Source: Daphnia pulex
Taxonomy: Eukaryota; Arthropoda; Branchiopoda; Diplostraca; Daphniidae
DNA length: 64,000 nt
Assembly (NCBI RefSeq): GCF_021134715.1
Contig: NC_060020.1
Span: 1,674,001 to 1,738,000 of the forward strand
Direction of reading: 5' to 3'
This document shows, piece by piece, positions 13,301 to 24,249 of the stretch. Below the pieces are notes generated by a model. That model was not told the DNA's origin. It searched no databases and saw only the letters and a program-made list of their open reading frames with translations. The position numbers and the translations under genes were made by a program. Position 1 is the first letter of the stretch. The number at the start of each line of letters is the position of its first letter.

Positions 13301-14327
13301 TTCTCATTTGGTTCCACGAGGATGGTCAAACGTGTTTGTTCGAATCAAATCCTATACCATTTTGGTTAGTTGAAAGTTTTGTTTTTACTTGCTTTATATG
13401 CGTATCCAATAATATTTATAAATTCTGGATATTTTAGGTATTGAAGTGTACTGTGGCATTTTCTCTACTGCTTGGCGTTATTCCCTTACTCTTCGGGCTT
13501 CTACTAGATCTCGTTGTCGTAGTTCCTCTACGCGTTGCTGTCAACCAATCGCCCATTTTTTCGCTTTCTCAAGTTGTATTTTAAATTTCTTATACGTTTT
13601 TTTCTAGAACTTTAAAATAATATTTACTTCTGTTTATTTTGATGAACTGTAAAGGATTGGAGTCTTGGAGTTCTATATACCAAAATAGTTTGCGGGCTGA
13701 CAATGATGTCACCGGATTGGTGGTTGAAACATTCGTTAGAAAAGGTATTTGTTCCGTAGAATAACAACAATTCGGTTCTTATTTTTCCGTCTTTTCAATA
13801 GTTATACCAGGACGGAATTCGCCGAATGAACTTGACCTTTGTTCTCTGCGAACTTGCCATCCCTGCTATAGTAACTCTTGGTTTGGCGTTAGCCCTTCCA
13901 TACGTCGTAGCTCATTCGATCGTTCCATTTTTTGGTAAGATCATCTTGAGGGCATCATTACGTCTTGAAACTTTTGTTTATTCTTTTTAACTTCTTTTTA
14001 TAGTTCCAAGTCGACAACTTAGAGCTCTTATCGCTCGAAGAGTATATCCGTCATTTCTGGTCGTTATTCTTTTGATGGTATTCTCAGTCTGGCAGTTGAA
14101 ACAGTTTAAACGGCTGTATGAACACATAAAAAATGACAAGTAAGTATTTAAACTTTGCCACATTTATAGTTCATGAAAGTTGTGTGTGCTTAGGCGAAAA
14201 CAGTATAAATGAGTCATGAAATAACAAATGTTCATTCGACTGTATGCTTAACAGGTATTTGGTGGGGCGCCGACTTGTCAACTACAATCACAGGATCGAC
14301 AGGAATGAAAATGCCCAGACGACATGA
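10321..14327 (+). CDS. MARCHF6: E3 ubiquitin ligase MARCHF6 (Doa10/TEB4)
   Basis: This is the ER-membrane ubiquitin ligase of ER-associated degradation, the animal counterpart of yeast Doa10. Eighteen exons join: 10321-10342, 10424-10519, 10590-10664, 10731-10947, 11007-11148, 11213-11525, 11592-11760, 11820-11958, 12020-12199, 12278-12429, 12497-12680, 12749-13112, 13183-13364, 13438-13572, 13655-13744, 13802-13934, 14004-14139 and 14255-14327. The product has 933 residues (human 910). The N-terminal RING-CH finger shows C10, C13, C27, C29, H37, C40, C53 and C56. About fourteen membrane segments follow, interrupted by acidic and Gln/Pro-rich loops (for example residues about 565-635). The C-terminus [20 protein letters not shown] matches the conserved C-terminal element that sets substrate choice in Doa10/MARCHF6. 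The exon 6 acceptor is a tandem NAGNAG. Confidence 0.96.
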
Positions 14328-14940
14328 TGATCATTTGCGGAGTTGAAAATAAACATGGCGATCGTGTTGTATGAACTATGTACATTAAAATTTCTTTTTG
14401 CTGTTTCAACCTTTCAACTTTCATCATTATAAATAAAAATGTGTATTGAAAATAAATAGGGCAGTGACATCTTTTTTAAAATTTTTTTCTTGTATTAAAA
14501 GCTTCTGTTAAGGCATACTTCAAAACTGAAAGTCTTGCATTCTTAAGCCCTTGTTTCTTTTAAAAAAGTACTACCCTTGAAGAGCGGCGGCAACCTTGAT
14601 ACTCATTCAACAGGTGAAGTTGAAGGATTTCTAGGCTTCTGGCTGTTGTAAATGTAAAAAATTACATTTTAAATATATACATGAATGACGCGACAGAAAA
14701 TTGATGAAGCCTAGATAGCGAATGAACCTTGACGCTAGTGCTATATAATATATCTATGCTTGGAGAAAAGAGGCTAGATGGCGCGTTTCATTTTCATTAG
14801 CATTAAGGAATTCTCACGTCGACTGTTACAAGGGGTTTGTCCTGTTGCAAGACCGGGTTTCAGTTGAAACTTCTCCTCAAATTTTTCTTTGAGCACCTAT
14901 TTTACTGTGTTTAGTTTGTTATCAGCAATTTTATCTTGAA
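14328..14940. other. MARCHF6 3' UTR and CYB5 upstream region
   Basis: Apart from the poly(A) signals I see no feature. The CYB5 promoter and leader must lie in the right half. Confidence 0.4.
14432..14437 (+). terminator. Poly(A) signal of MARCHF6
   Basis: AATAAA occurs about 105 bp after the MARCHF6 stop, with a second AATAAA a little further on. Confidence 0.6.
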
Positions 14941-15477
14941 ATGGCTGAAAAAATCATTACATTGGAAGAAGTTGGTAAGCACAAAGATTCCAAATCAGGT
15001 GTGTGGATAACCATCCATGGCCATGTGTATAATGTCACCAAGTTTCTTGAAGAAGTAAGTGACGAAAACGATGACTTGTAAATTTTTTTAAATATATTTA
15101 ACACAAGTGCTTGTATGAACAAAGCATCCAGGTGGTGAAGAAGTTCTGATGGAGCAAGCTGGGAAAGACGCAACAGAACCATTTGAAGATGTTGGACATT
15201 CCACTGATGCCCGGGACCTTTTAAAAGAATACTTAATTGGAAGTTTACCTGAGGTTAGGTTTTGCTTCTTCATATTTAATGAAATATACTAATTAATAGG
15301 TAATTAACATATTTCTAGAATGAAGCAAAGAAGGTTAATGAGAAGAATCCAGCAAACTGGGCCAAGAAGGACGAAGAAACGAAGTCTGCTTCATGGGCGT
15401 CTTGGCTTATTCCAATGTCTCTGGCATTTGTGGCTTCAATGGGCTACAGATTTTATAACTCTAATCAGGGCAACTGA
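14941..15477 (+). CDS. CYB5: Tail-anchored cytochrome b5
   Basis: Cytochrome b5 is a small haem protein that passes electrons to ER desaturases, hydroxylases and cytochromes P450. The exons are 14941-15054, 15125-15253 and 15319-15477, giving 133 residues. The haem domain has the family motif [17 protein letters not shown]; its first histidine and that of VGHSTDARD are the axial haem ligands. The C-terminal segment [20 protein letters not shown] is a single membrane anchor with a short lumenal tail. This makes it the tail-anchored microsomal or outer-mitochondrial form, not a fusion enzyme. It lies 0.6 kb downstream of MARCHF6 on the same strand. Confidence 0.95.
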
Positions 15478-16274
15478 AAGCAAAACTTTGCTGCACACCA
15501 ACTTTAGACATCAGTTATCAGATAAAAATGTGGGGTTATTTGTTTCATTTTAATTACGGTTAATGGATTACTGGTAATATGTAGTTGTTACCCATATTGC
15601 AGAACCATTCATTCCACACCATTTCACAGCCAATGCATGCAATATACTCGAAAACTCAAAAATACATTTCCTGAAATGCTACCCTTAGTGTAGCATCTTA
15701 TAGGCGTACCAACATTTATTTCTTTTGAAATAGATAAATATCTACTGCATAATATATAAATTTCTAACATGCAAGAAAAATTCAGTTTATAAATGTTTTT
15801 ATTTCCATTTAAAGGGAGCAAGTAATACTAGCTAACTGTCATAATTCGAATAATAGCTATTTTTTCCTTGTTATCCCGAAAAACATTCGCAAATGTTTTA
15901 AACCAATCAGTTTGTAGTGTCAATTCCCACATTACTTCCTATAAAAAAAACCTTATCTCAACACAAAATCTTTAGTGAGACATATAATCAGTTTCGATTG
16001 ATGATAACGTTTGATCTCGCATGAAGATCAAAGTGCAAAGATCTTACTAGAACGGCCTCACCGAACAAATCCTTCTTCCACGTTATTTAACCCAAGCGCA
16101 AAGTATGTCACTCAAAACAAAATAAGACGTACATCACAACTCCTCTCGAAAATGAAATAAATCGAAAGCCAATGTCATGATGAGAAATGAACAAAAATGG
16201 TATAAATCTCAGGCCAAACCGGTTTGATACTCCCTTTAACTTTCAACCTTCTAAGACAGCGATTCATTTAGTTT
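15478..16274. other. 3' UTRs of CYB5 and IFRD
   Basis: This is a convergent intergenic stretch with no open frame of note. It should contain the 3' UTRs of CYB5 (+) and IFRD (-). A TTTATT (AATAAA on the minus strand) lies at 15715-15720. Confidence 0.4.
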
Positions 16275-18048
16275 CTAAAAAACAGCTGTTCGCTTGTCGC
16301 GATTTTTCCCACGAGTAAGCGAACGAGCTTTGAAAGCCGCCATATTCATATGATGACGCTCAAGTTTCTTGATCTTCACGACAGTGGAAGCGTTGTCCAA
16401 TAATGGGCTTCCTAAATTGAAAATCTCTCGAAGCAAATCGTTCTGCGCCAAATGCAAGTTCATTCCTGATCCAAGTAGCTGCAAGCGGAAAAATTCAATA
16501 TAGCAAGGACATAATAAAATAGAATCACGCGATGATACCTGGCAGAAGGAATCATATTGGTGTTTACAACCCCACGAATCTATGTCAAGGGTTTCCTTGC
16601 CAAATTTAACCCGGATGTCAGGCGCCTCATTTTCCTATTGAACATTCAATCTGATTTGTCAGTTTTTGTGAATACTAGTCTTAGAACATTACCTCAATAG
16701 CGTGTAGAATGTCACGAAAACTAGAGCGTTGTTGTTTTCGATCTTTCTTTGCTCTATATTTATGAGAATCGGTAGCCAACTGGCGTAGTTTGGTACATAA
16801 TTCATCCATTTCAGTAGTTTGTCGTGAAGCAGAATCTCTTTCCTGAATGCCATCATTATCATCAGCTTCTTCTTCAGTGGATATGTCAAAGCCAAAATCT
16901 TCATCGAACATACGAGCGCCTTCATAAATAAGGGCAATTGCTTCTCCAGAGCCGATTCGCAGATCAACATCAGTTGAGTCGAGTAATTGGACTAGACGTC
17001 GAATGTGGCTAAATAAAATCAGTGTTAAATAAAATTCAAAGTTTCTCACTATTTTTAATTACGTTTGACTGAGGTCATAAATGTGACGTGGAGGCAAAAG
17101 TGTCAGCAACAAAGACCATGCGCTAAGTGCAGCCGAGTAGAGACGAAGAACATCAGCTGAAATAACCGCATTTTCAGGAGTCCGAAGACTGGAGCTGAAG
17201 ACGCATTCGAGGGCTAGCATGACTTGAACAATTTCGGCTAGGTCGCAATCAGCCAAAAAAGTACAGAGGCCTAAAGTAGAGCTGACCTAAGAGAATAGAA
17301 TAACAATAACAATATAAAAAAGAAAACAGCAAGAAAAATACCTGGGCTCGAGCAGAAGGACTGGCACTATTATCAGCCATTAAAGAGAGAAGGTAAGTTT
17401 TGTAGTCTCTATAAATGGACTCACTATCAGCAACAGATCCCAGTTGAAGGCACAATAGAGCCATTAGTTTAGCAGCTGATTCTTGTTCTGCTCCTCTTCC
17501 TTTTTTCATACCCCTCTCTGCACAATCAAGTAGAGTCATGCGCCGACCAGCTACAAAATCCGGCATGTATTTGGCACTGAATGCTTTGCAAAGAGCATCA
17601 AAGGAATTGACACGTCCCTGCGAAGACTTTTGAGTTGTCAAATCAATGAACTCCTTTAGTTTATCTTCCAGTATTTCAACTTGTGTCCTTTCATCTGCTT
17701 CACCACCTATTTTTCCAAAAAAGTATTCAATAAAAATCTGCTACTAGAGATACTGCTACGTCATTTGAACTTACCTTCATCTAAAACACTGCGATTTTCA
17801 GATACGGAACTAATAATACTAGCTGTATCATGTTGTGAGTCTTCATCAGAGCCAATCAGTGGTTCAGCTCTACCTCTTCCAGATGGTTTCCCTATGAGAA
17901 AGTTAAAATAATATAAGAAATTTGTAAATAGACGACCAAACAAGACGCAAATTTAATTACCTTGATTACTCGCAGATTTGGACGACGAAGCTCCCGCACT
18001 GGCGTGCGACGAGCTGCTCCTCTTGGAGCTGTTGCCTTTCTTAGGCAT
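16275..18048 (-). CDS. IFRD1: Interferon-related developmental regulator (IFRD1/2, TIS7-like)
   Basis: This is a HEAT/ARM-like protein of the IFRD family. The family is known as transcriptional co-regulators (TIS7/PC4 recruits Sin3-HDAC), and IFRD proteins are also reported on inactive ribosomes. The exons in transcript order are 18048-17961, 17891-17775, 17706-17342, 17286-17063, 17008-16693, 16634-16539 and 16478-16275, giving 469 residues (human IFRD1 451). The N-terminus is Lys/Ser-rich (MPKKGNSSKRSSSSHASAG). The IFRD repeat domain runs from about residue 60 to 370, with ADVLRLYSAALSAWSLLLTL and RIGSGEAIALIYE. The C-terminal conserved block has DIDSWGCKHQYDSFCQLLGS and the basic end. It is divergent from JUN. 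Confidence 0.92.
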
Positions 18049-19082
18049 TTTTTTACAGCTAATTGAAAACAATTAGATTTGAACTCAAGATGGTTGATCA
18101 AGACCTAAATTGGGAAGTTGATAACCACAACAAATTTGCTGAATAGCTTTTAAAGAGAGAAAGTGTTGAAGTAACGAAATCAGCAGTCCACATGTTAATA
18201 AGGTTGAACTTGTGTAAGCAAAAAGATTGCAACGTCTGCTCCCCCCAACGGTGAATCAATGCAATTTGACCTAGATATCGTTTAATTTCCAATCGATTTA
18301 TCGACACGGAATAATGTAATAAAATTAAACAGTGAACAAATATTATCTTGGTTGAATATAATTCCATGACTCCGTGACCGTAATAATAAATTATGTTTTG
18401 GTAATTGGTACAGAAAATTCCATTCATATTAATTAACGCCAAAAATATCACGTGATTCCTTTCACTAATTTGATTCGTTGAGCGGTCGTGTCGTTACATT
18501 AAACATCCTGGCCCGTTTGTGTTATTGTGCGATTTTCTCTTCTGTGAATAACTGCACCCTAGCGGCCGGAAAATGTTGATCCAGTAATAGACAGTTCAAA
18601 GTAGGTATTTTCTGAAATTTTAATTGAATTTCTAGAAACAATTTACAATTATGTGACGGAACTGTATGATTCTGCAATTTTCAATGATTGTTAATGGATG
18701 CAGAGATATGAAGCGGTACTAAGCATGTCTACACACTTGTCTGGCCTGAATGTGTATATTCTAGTTAGTCTGGTTTCAGGTATTGCCGACAGAGGACTGA
18801 CCACGCCCACTGACGTCAGTTTTAACCATTAAGCGCCCGAGAAAATAACGTCACTTCCTAGAATACTTTCTTTGTATATGGCCCCATATACTATCTGATT
18901 CTCCCAGCAGAGAATGACTCATTCGTTGTGGAGTTTCTGACAGAACGAGACGTTCTCGAGACTTTTTGAGTTATTTATATTTCGAGTGCACGTTCGACTT
19001 GTACAGTTTGCTTGTCTACTGTTTCAGAAAAAAGCTGGCTTCCAAGGTCACCTTAGCTTCTTCATTCGGTATTGTAAACAAC
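18049..19082. promoter_or_regulatory. IFRD/JUN divergent region with CRE and AP-1 motifs
   Basis: This is the shared upstream region of IFRD and JUN. Close to JUN it carries a perfect CRE/ATF site TGACGTCA at 18811-18818, a half-site AACGTCA near 18847, a perfect AP-1 site TGACTCA at 18915-18921, and overlapping palindromes at 18943-18958 (GAACG/CGTTC and CGAGA/TCTCG). The motifs are seen directly. A role in JUN autoregulation is inferred from the well-known AP-1/ATF control of vertebrate JUN promoters. Confidence 0.65.
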
Positions 19083-20259
19083 ATGGATACGGCCTTCTTC
19101 GATGACGGACGTTCTTACGTCTCGTCCAGTAATAATAAGGAAGAAGTACGCAAACGACTGACCCTAGATCTGAATAGTCCACGTCTGAAAAAACCCCGAT
19201 TCGACGTGCTTCTCTCATCTCCCGACCTGAACATGCTGAAACTGCCTTCCCCAGAGCTGGAAAAATTGATTATGCAGCAAAATGGACTCTTATCAGCCAC
19301 ACCGACGCCCGGCGGTTTTGTCTACCCCACACCTACCAGCACCGGTAATACCAACAGCAGCAGTAGTAGTAATAATAATAACAACCCACGCGCCGTTACG
19401 CGCGACCAAGAAATGTACGTGAGGGGATTCGACGATGCCTTGGCCGAGCTACACCAACAAGCTGGAGCTCAACAACAGCAACAGCAGCAAGTCCAGATCT
19501 TGTCTGGTGGCCAGCAACAACCAAACCACCATTCGCTTTTAGAAACCGGTTCCAGTATCAGCAGCAACAACGCCCAGGCTGCTGCGCCCTTCGCTGCAGC
19601 CGCCGCCCGACCACCCACCTCCCTCTCGCCCTATCCCAACACTGCCATGCATCAGGTAACCATGCCAACGTTATTTCCCACCCCTTTTTTTTAAGGGATG
19701 TACCATGATAACAATCACGCCTGTTATGGCGACGTATATAACGGTTGTTGTTTCTCGTATTTGGGGTTTCGTTCGTTCAGGAGTGCAATTCGAATCAATC
19801 ACTCTTAGGACGATGAAACAGCAGCAAATGAGAGAATCCTATTTCGTGCTTGCTGTATCATCAAGTTTTCTTTTTAATACTAGACCTGTTTTCCTGTTGT
19901 TGAAATGCAATTTAACTTATTCTTTTTTCAAATTTTTGTAGATTCCTGTGAAGGAGGAGCCTCGGTGTGGAACATCTCTCAGTAGCTCCCCTCCCATGTC
20001 TCCCATTGATATGGAAGACCAAGAAAGAATAAAATTAGAAAGAAAAAGACAAAGGAACAGAATTGCTGCCTCTAAGTGTCGTAGAAGGAAGCTGGAGAGA
20101 ATCGCCAAATTAGAAGATAAAGTGAAAATATTAAAGAATGATAATAGTGAACTGGGCACCGTTGTGGTTAAATTGAGACAGCAAGTGTGTGGTCTCAAAG
20201 AACAGGTCATGGAACACATAAACTGTGGCTGTCAAATTATGCTTACAAATCAGTTCTAA
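19083..20259 (+). CDS. JUN: Transcription factor Jun (AP-1 subunit)
   Basis: Jun is the bZIP half of AP-1, dimerising with Fos or itself to bind TGACTCA, and is activated by JNK. The exons are 19083-19655 and 19942-20259, giving 296 residues. The N-terminus keeps the JNK docking and phosphorylation region: RLTLDLNSP, then [20 protein letters not shown], with two SP sites matching Ser63/Ser73 of c-Jun, and an SATPTP motif. A poly-Asn/Ser and poly-Gln linker follows. Exon 2 contains [15 protein letters not shown], the basic region [20 protein letters not shown] (about 224-243) and a leucine zipper ending near residue 285. The C-terminus [14 protein letters not shown] is typical. Unlike intronless vertebrate JUN, one 286-bp intron separates the activation region from the bZIP. 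Confidence 0.97.
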
Positions 20260-20948
20260 GCACTACAATTTGACAGTAAGATTTTGTTTTTTGTTGACTG
20301 TGAAACTTATTGTTGTGAAAACATGTCAAGTTGTAACAATTTGAGCATTCAGATTCTTTTTTCCTTTGCAATACTGTGGGTGATATGTCCATTGTGTGTT
20401 ACCTATGCAATACTTTTATTTGGATCACCAATAATGGTGATGCTAGTCCCTTCTCACAAACGTTTCAATGGGCAAAAGATCGTCGCTTTCTGAACTAAGT
20501 TGACCATTATAGATTGATGTGGATCTAACAGTTGTTTGCCTTAAATAATGTGTCTCACTCCTCAATTAAAAGCACACATTTATCTTCTAACAGTCTTTTA
20601 ATATCCTAATCGAAGTATTTTTATGGGTATCCAAATTTGGATATCAAAATGTATGCTAAATTAAATCGATCGCATACCGCCCTATATCCATGTACAGTTT
20701 TGATATTTTCGCTAAATAAATTTCAAAGAAATACATTTTATCGTTGCTTTCTTTTTAAGATGCCCTGAGGGATAGTTCTGGTGTGTAGCCAAATATGGAT
20801 AATGAATTCAGCAAGTTATTTCCATAAAGGCCTAGCTGCTTACTTAGTAACCCAAGGAAAAAACAAAGAAGTGAACGCTGGAATTGCATTTCAACTTATT
20901 ACAAAAACAAAAAGATAAGAAGTATTTTGGGAACGGAAAGCAAATCGT
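20260..20948. other. 3' UTRs of JUN and PSMD6
   Basis: This is a convergent stretch with no coding evidence. It contains the JUN 3' UTR and the PSMD6 3' end. Confidence 0.45.
20715..20720 (+). terminator. Poly(A) signal of JUN
   Basis: AATAAA lies about 455 bp after the JUN stop. The intervening 3' UTR is AT-rich and includes a 16-bp palindrome TATCCAAATTTGGATA at 20628-20643. Confidence 0.5.
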
Positions 20949-22313
20949 TCAAATATTGATAACGCGCGAAAGTTTCTGGACGCGGTTAAGCAACACATCT
21001 CCTTGTTTAATAGTAGACTGGTATTGGTAGTTTTTCGAATCGGGACGGTTGGTTTCGACAATCCCACCCACTTTGTCGATTCGGCAGTGCAGCCGACCAG
21101 CAGCAATGAAACGGGCAAGTTCCCTGTTGAAATTCAAGATGATTTAAATTCAATGTGTGACAATGCAGATAAATTAATAATTACTTGTCGATATATTCTT
21201 CGGAAACTCCGAAAGCTTGTGCCATGTAAGTTAAGGTAAGGCTACGATATGATTCGAGAAGTTGAGTGTAGCCTTGAATCCGCATCTCTCTGACATAGAA
21301 TCGGTAATGAGCGGCAAGGTAACGGTCTTCTCTCATAATCTGTTCCACTTTGGCCAAGTTAACGAAAAAATCGGCGTAATGACAGTTGTACATCGAGAAC
21401 AAATAGTCCTTGACATCAGGAAGACTGTGAAGAACTTCTAAGATTTCCGAGCCTCTAACAATCTAAAGTGTAAAGTTAGTTTAGTTGTAATTTCCACAAA
21501 ATGTTTAACATCTTAGATACCTTATCACGTAGTTGATTTCTGGGCAAAGCAATCATTCCCATGTAGACTGTGTAGCGAACAAAGGTTGAATATTCCATGA
21601 GCTCATAAGAAGTGAAGGTTGAGACAGTATCCAAAAAGAAACCAGACGCAGCTTTGAAATCTCTGATGACCATACAATACAGCCCTTGATAGACCTTTAG
21701 TCGATTGCGTCTGTCCCAATCTCCTCCTTCTTCAATAAGCGACTTTGCACGATCTATATTCCTGGTTACTAAGTCATGATCCACATAGAATAATCCAATC
21801 CTGATGTTGTGAAAAATGATATCCAATCTATGGCCAAGAGAGACTGTTTTGTCATAAGTTTTGCGGAAAGCAAAGAGAGCTGCATCTTTGTTTCCTATTC
21901 GGCAGAGAAATTCAGCTTTCTTTAAATTAGACTCTCTAACTTCCATTTCGCCAAGGTTTTGTTCAGCATCTTCAATAGCAGCATCTAATTCTTTAAGTTT
22001 AGCTTCATTTCTTTCTTTCATTCCGCTTAGCAGGATAGGATCAACAGGCCAGTTTAAATCTTTGCAGACTTCTTCGTAAAATGGTGCCATATCTGCATAA
22101 ACAGAATAAGAAAAACCATTTCAACAGACTTTTACTAAGAAAGCAATAGCTAAGGGCAACTAACTTACCATCAGAACAGATTGCTTCCATAAGCTTTTGT
22201 TTAACAGAAGCATCATTCTTATGCTGATCTAGTGTCAAGTAGAACTTGTATTGAGCAAGCTCTAGGTTAGGGTTCTTGGCAAGGCCTTCATGTTCCAAAT
22301 TTTCAGCTGGCAT
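20949..22313 (-). CDS. PSMD6: 26S proteasome regulatory subunit Rpn7
   Basis: PSMD6/Rpn7 is a PCI-domain scaffold subunit of the 19S proteasome lid. The exons in transcript order are 22313-22169, 22092-21521, 21462-21185 and 21123-20949, giving 389 residues, equal to the human protein. The N-terminus is a TPR-like helical repeat region (for example [20 protein letters not shown] and [20 protein letters not shown]). The PCI domain follows, with [20 protein letters not shown] and [12 protein letters not shown]. The tail [17 protein letters not shown] is nearly identical to the animal consensus. All junctions are in frame. Confidence 0.97.
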
Positions 22314-22928
22314 TTTAAACCACAGACACTTTCGACAAAATCTCCCAAAATATAATATTACAGAAGAATTAGAATATTACGACCGGCTACGAAAATGAAC
22401 TTTGCAATCCTCAGAAATCAGAAGTCTCTAATTCGTTAGTCGACAGTTTTTTCGTTAGAATATGGGATTTAGAAGCCTCTTCTAAGCGCAATTTGAATTG
22501 TCACCTCACATTCATAATTTAAATTTTTCGTATGTTCAATTGAGAGGTAATTTGTCATTCTTAAGAAGAGAATGTATTTTTTAAAAGTAATACTTAAATT
22601 ATTTTTCATTTTGTTTTTCATTTTTTTAAATTATATTTCAAACAGTGCATTTTTTCCTCTAGAGATGGCGAATAGCCGGAAACACAGAACACCATATATA
22701 ATATACGAATCGGCGAATAGACAACGTAAAATCCGCAAAAAAAATTCTTTAAAATTCCCGATAATCATCTACTGGGCGTCCTGTTGATATATGACGCATA
22801 TGATAAAGATTTTGACCATAATTCCAATGAAAAAGTAGTAGTTGAGCAAAAAGTCGTGCGCAGTTTATGCCGATGCGCACCACTGCGGCCGATAGCAGAA
22901 ACTAAACTTTGTATTACGCTTGACACCA

Positions 22929-22992
22929 AACGTAGGCCCAATCTTTTGTTCGACAACCGTCTGCTTGTCGAACAAAGGATTGGGCCTACGTT
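22929..22992. repeat. Near-perfect 64-nt hairpin
   Basis: Two 28-nt arms (22929-22956 and 22965-22992) are inverted copies with a single mismatch, separated by an 8-nt loop. The arms contain CGTAGGCCCAATC and TTGTTCGACAA. The size fits a pre-miRNA, but the lack of bulges also fits a young inverted duplication. No function is assigned. Confidence 0.85.
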
Positions 22993-24249
22993 ATTCACTA
23001 GGGTGAATCAATAATTTTAATTATTTAATTAATCAATAATTCACACAGGGTGAATCACAGCTCCGTGGCCGTAACTGTAGAAGGCTATGGCCTTGATGGT
23101 GGTTGATCATTCGGTATGTCTTCCTTTGTGAATTTCTTCATAATGCAGAGTATCCCTCCTTTTTTTTACTACATTGAAAGTCCCAACATTATTATGGATT
23201 TTAAGAAATCTATCATTCATAAGACCAGAGCATATCTTAATTTTTGTCAATTTGGTTGGAGGGGTCGTGTGGGCACAATTTCATAACTTTACTTGTCGAT
23301 TCCAACATTCCAACCATTCCTTAAACATTCCTTAAACATTGTTTTAATTTTATGATATCTTTTATCAAAATTCATGTTCAAAAGAGTGAATTATATTGAA
23401 AGTTAAATGAACAAGTAAGTGATATACAATCCAGTTCTCGTAAGCAAGTCAATGTGTTGTTAGTTAGTTTCATTGATTATGAAGCTACCTATAATAAATG
23501 CTATAATATTTCTTTCTTTTAAATCTACTTAGGCTTCCTGATTGTAATGATTTTGTTTTGGAATTCCACTGTTGCCGAAATATCTTCTCCTACTACCTCT
23601 ACCATTATCAAACCTTTTATCACTTATATATCAATGGACTAAAGCACCAGGTAAAAGGGAACATTTTTATTTCTCTCCAACCATAGCTAATGAGAATTTT
23701 ATTTGTTTCAAGTTTCAACAGATATAGAAACAGAAAGGAGAAAGGTGATGTAATTACTAATTACGGTCAATTGAGTTCGACTGTATCACGAAGTGAAGCA
23801 TCTATCCAGATGTCGTTCAAGATTTTCATCACAAATTGTCATCACGACCCCAAGAATAACTCGCCTGCTGCGATCTACCGGTTCTACCCATTGACTAAAG
23901 TAATTCTCTGTTTCTGGCTGAGTGAATGTCTCGTTTTCCCGCAGAAACGGCCCCAAATTGTTGAGCGAATTCGCTTTGCAAGTTCAAACCCCCCGCATGT
24001 CCAGCTGAGAAGAAATGTCTTCCGAAGCTGGCAACATGGGCATGGATGGTCACAGAGGACTGAAGATAGTTTGGATTTTGGAACTTCAGGTTACTACTAA
24101 GTATTTTTTCACGAGAGGAACGCAAAAGCTGCTGCTAGTAAGGCCACCTCATCTTTCTCGACTTAAGGGCAGACTTTTAGGGACTTTGGGATCTGGAAGT
24201 AAACATCTGGAGTAAATTCAGATTGAATTGTTGGGAAATCTGGTCAATC

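Noticed and set aside
23895-24125. Short minus-strand frame near 24 kb
   Set aside because: It has no domain and no conserved splice signals. The plus-strand duplication next to it explains the local structure better.
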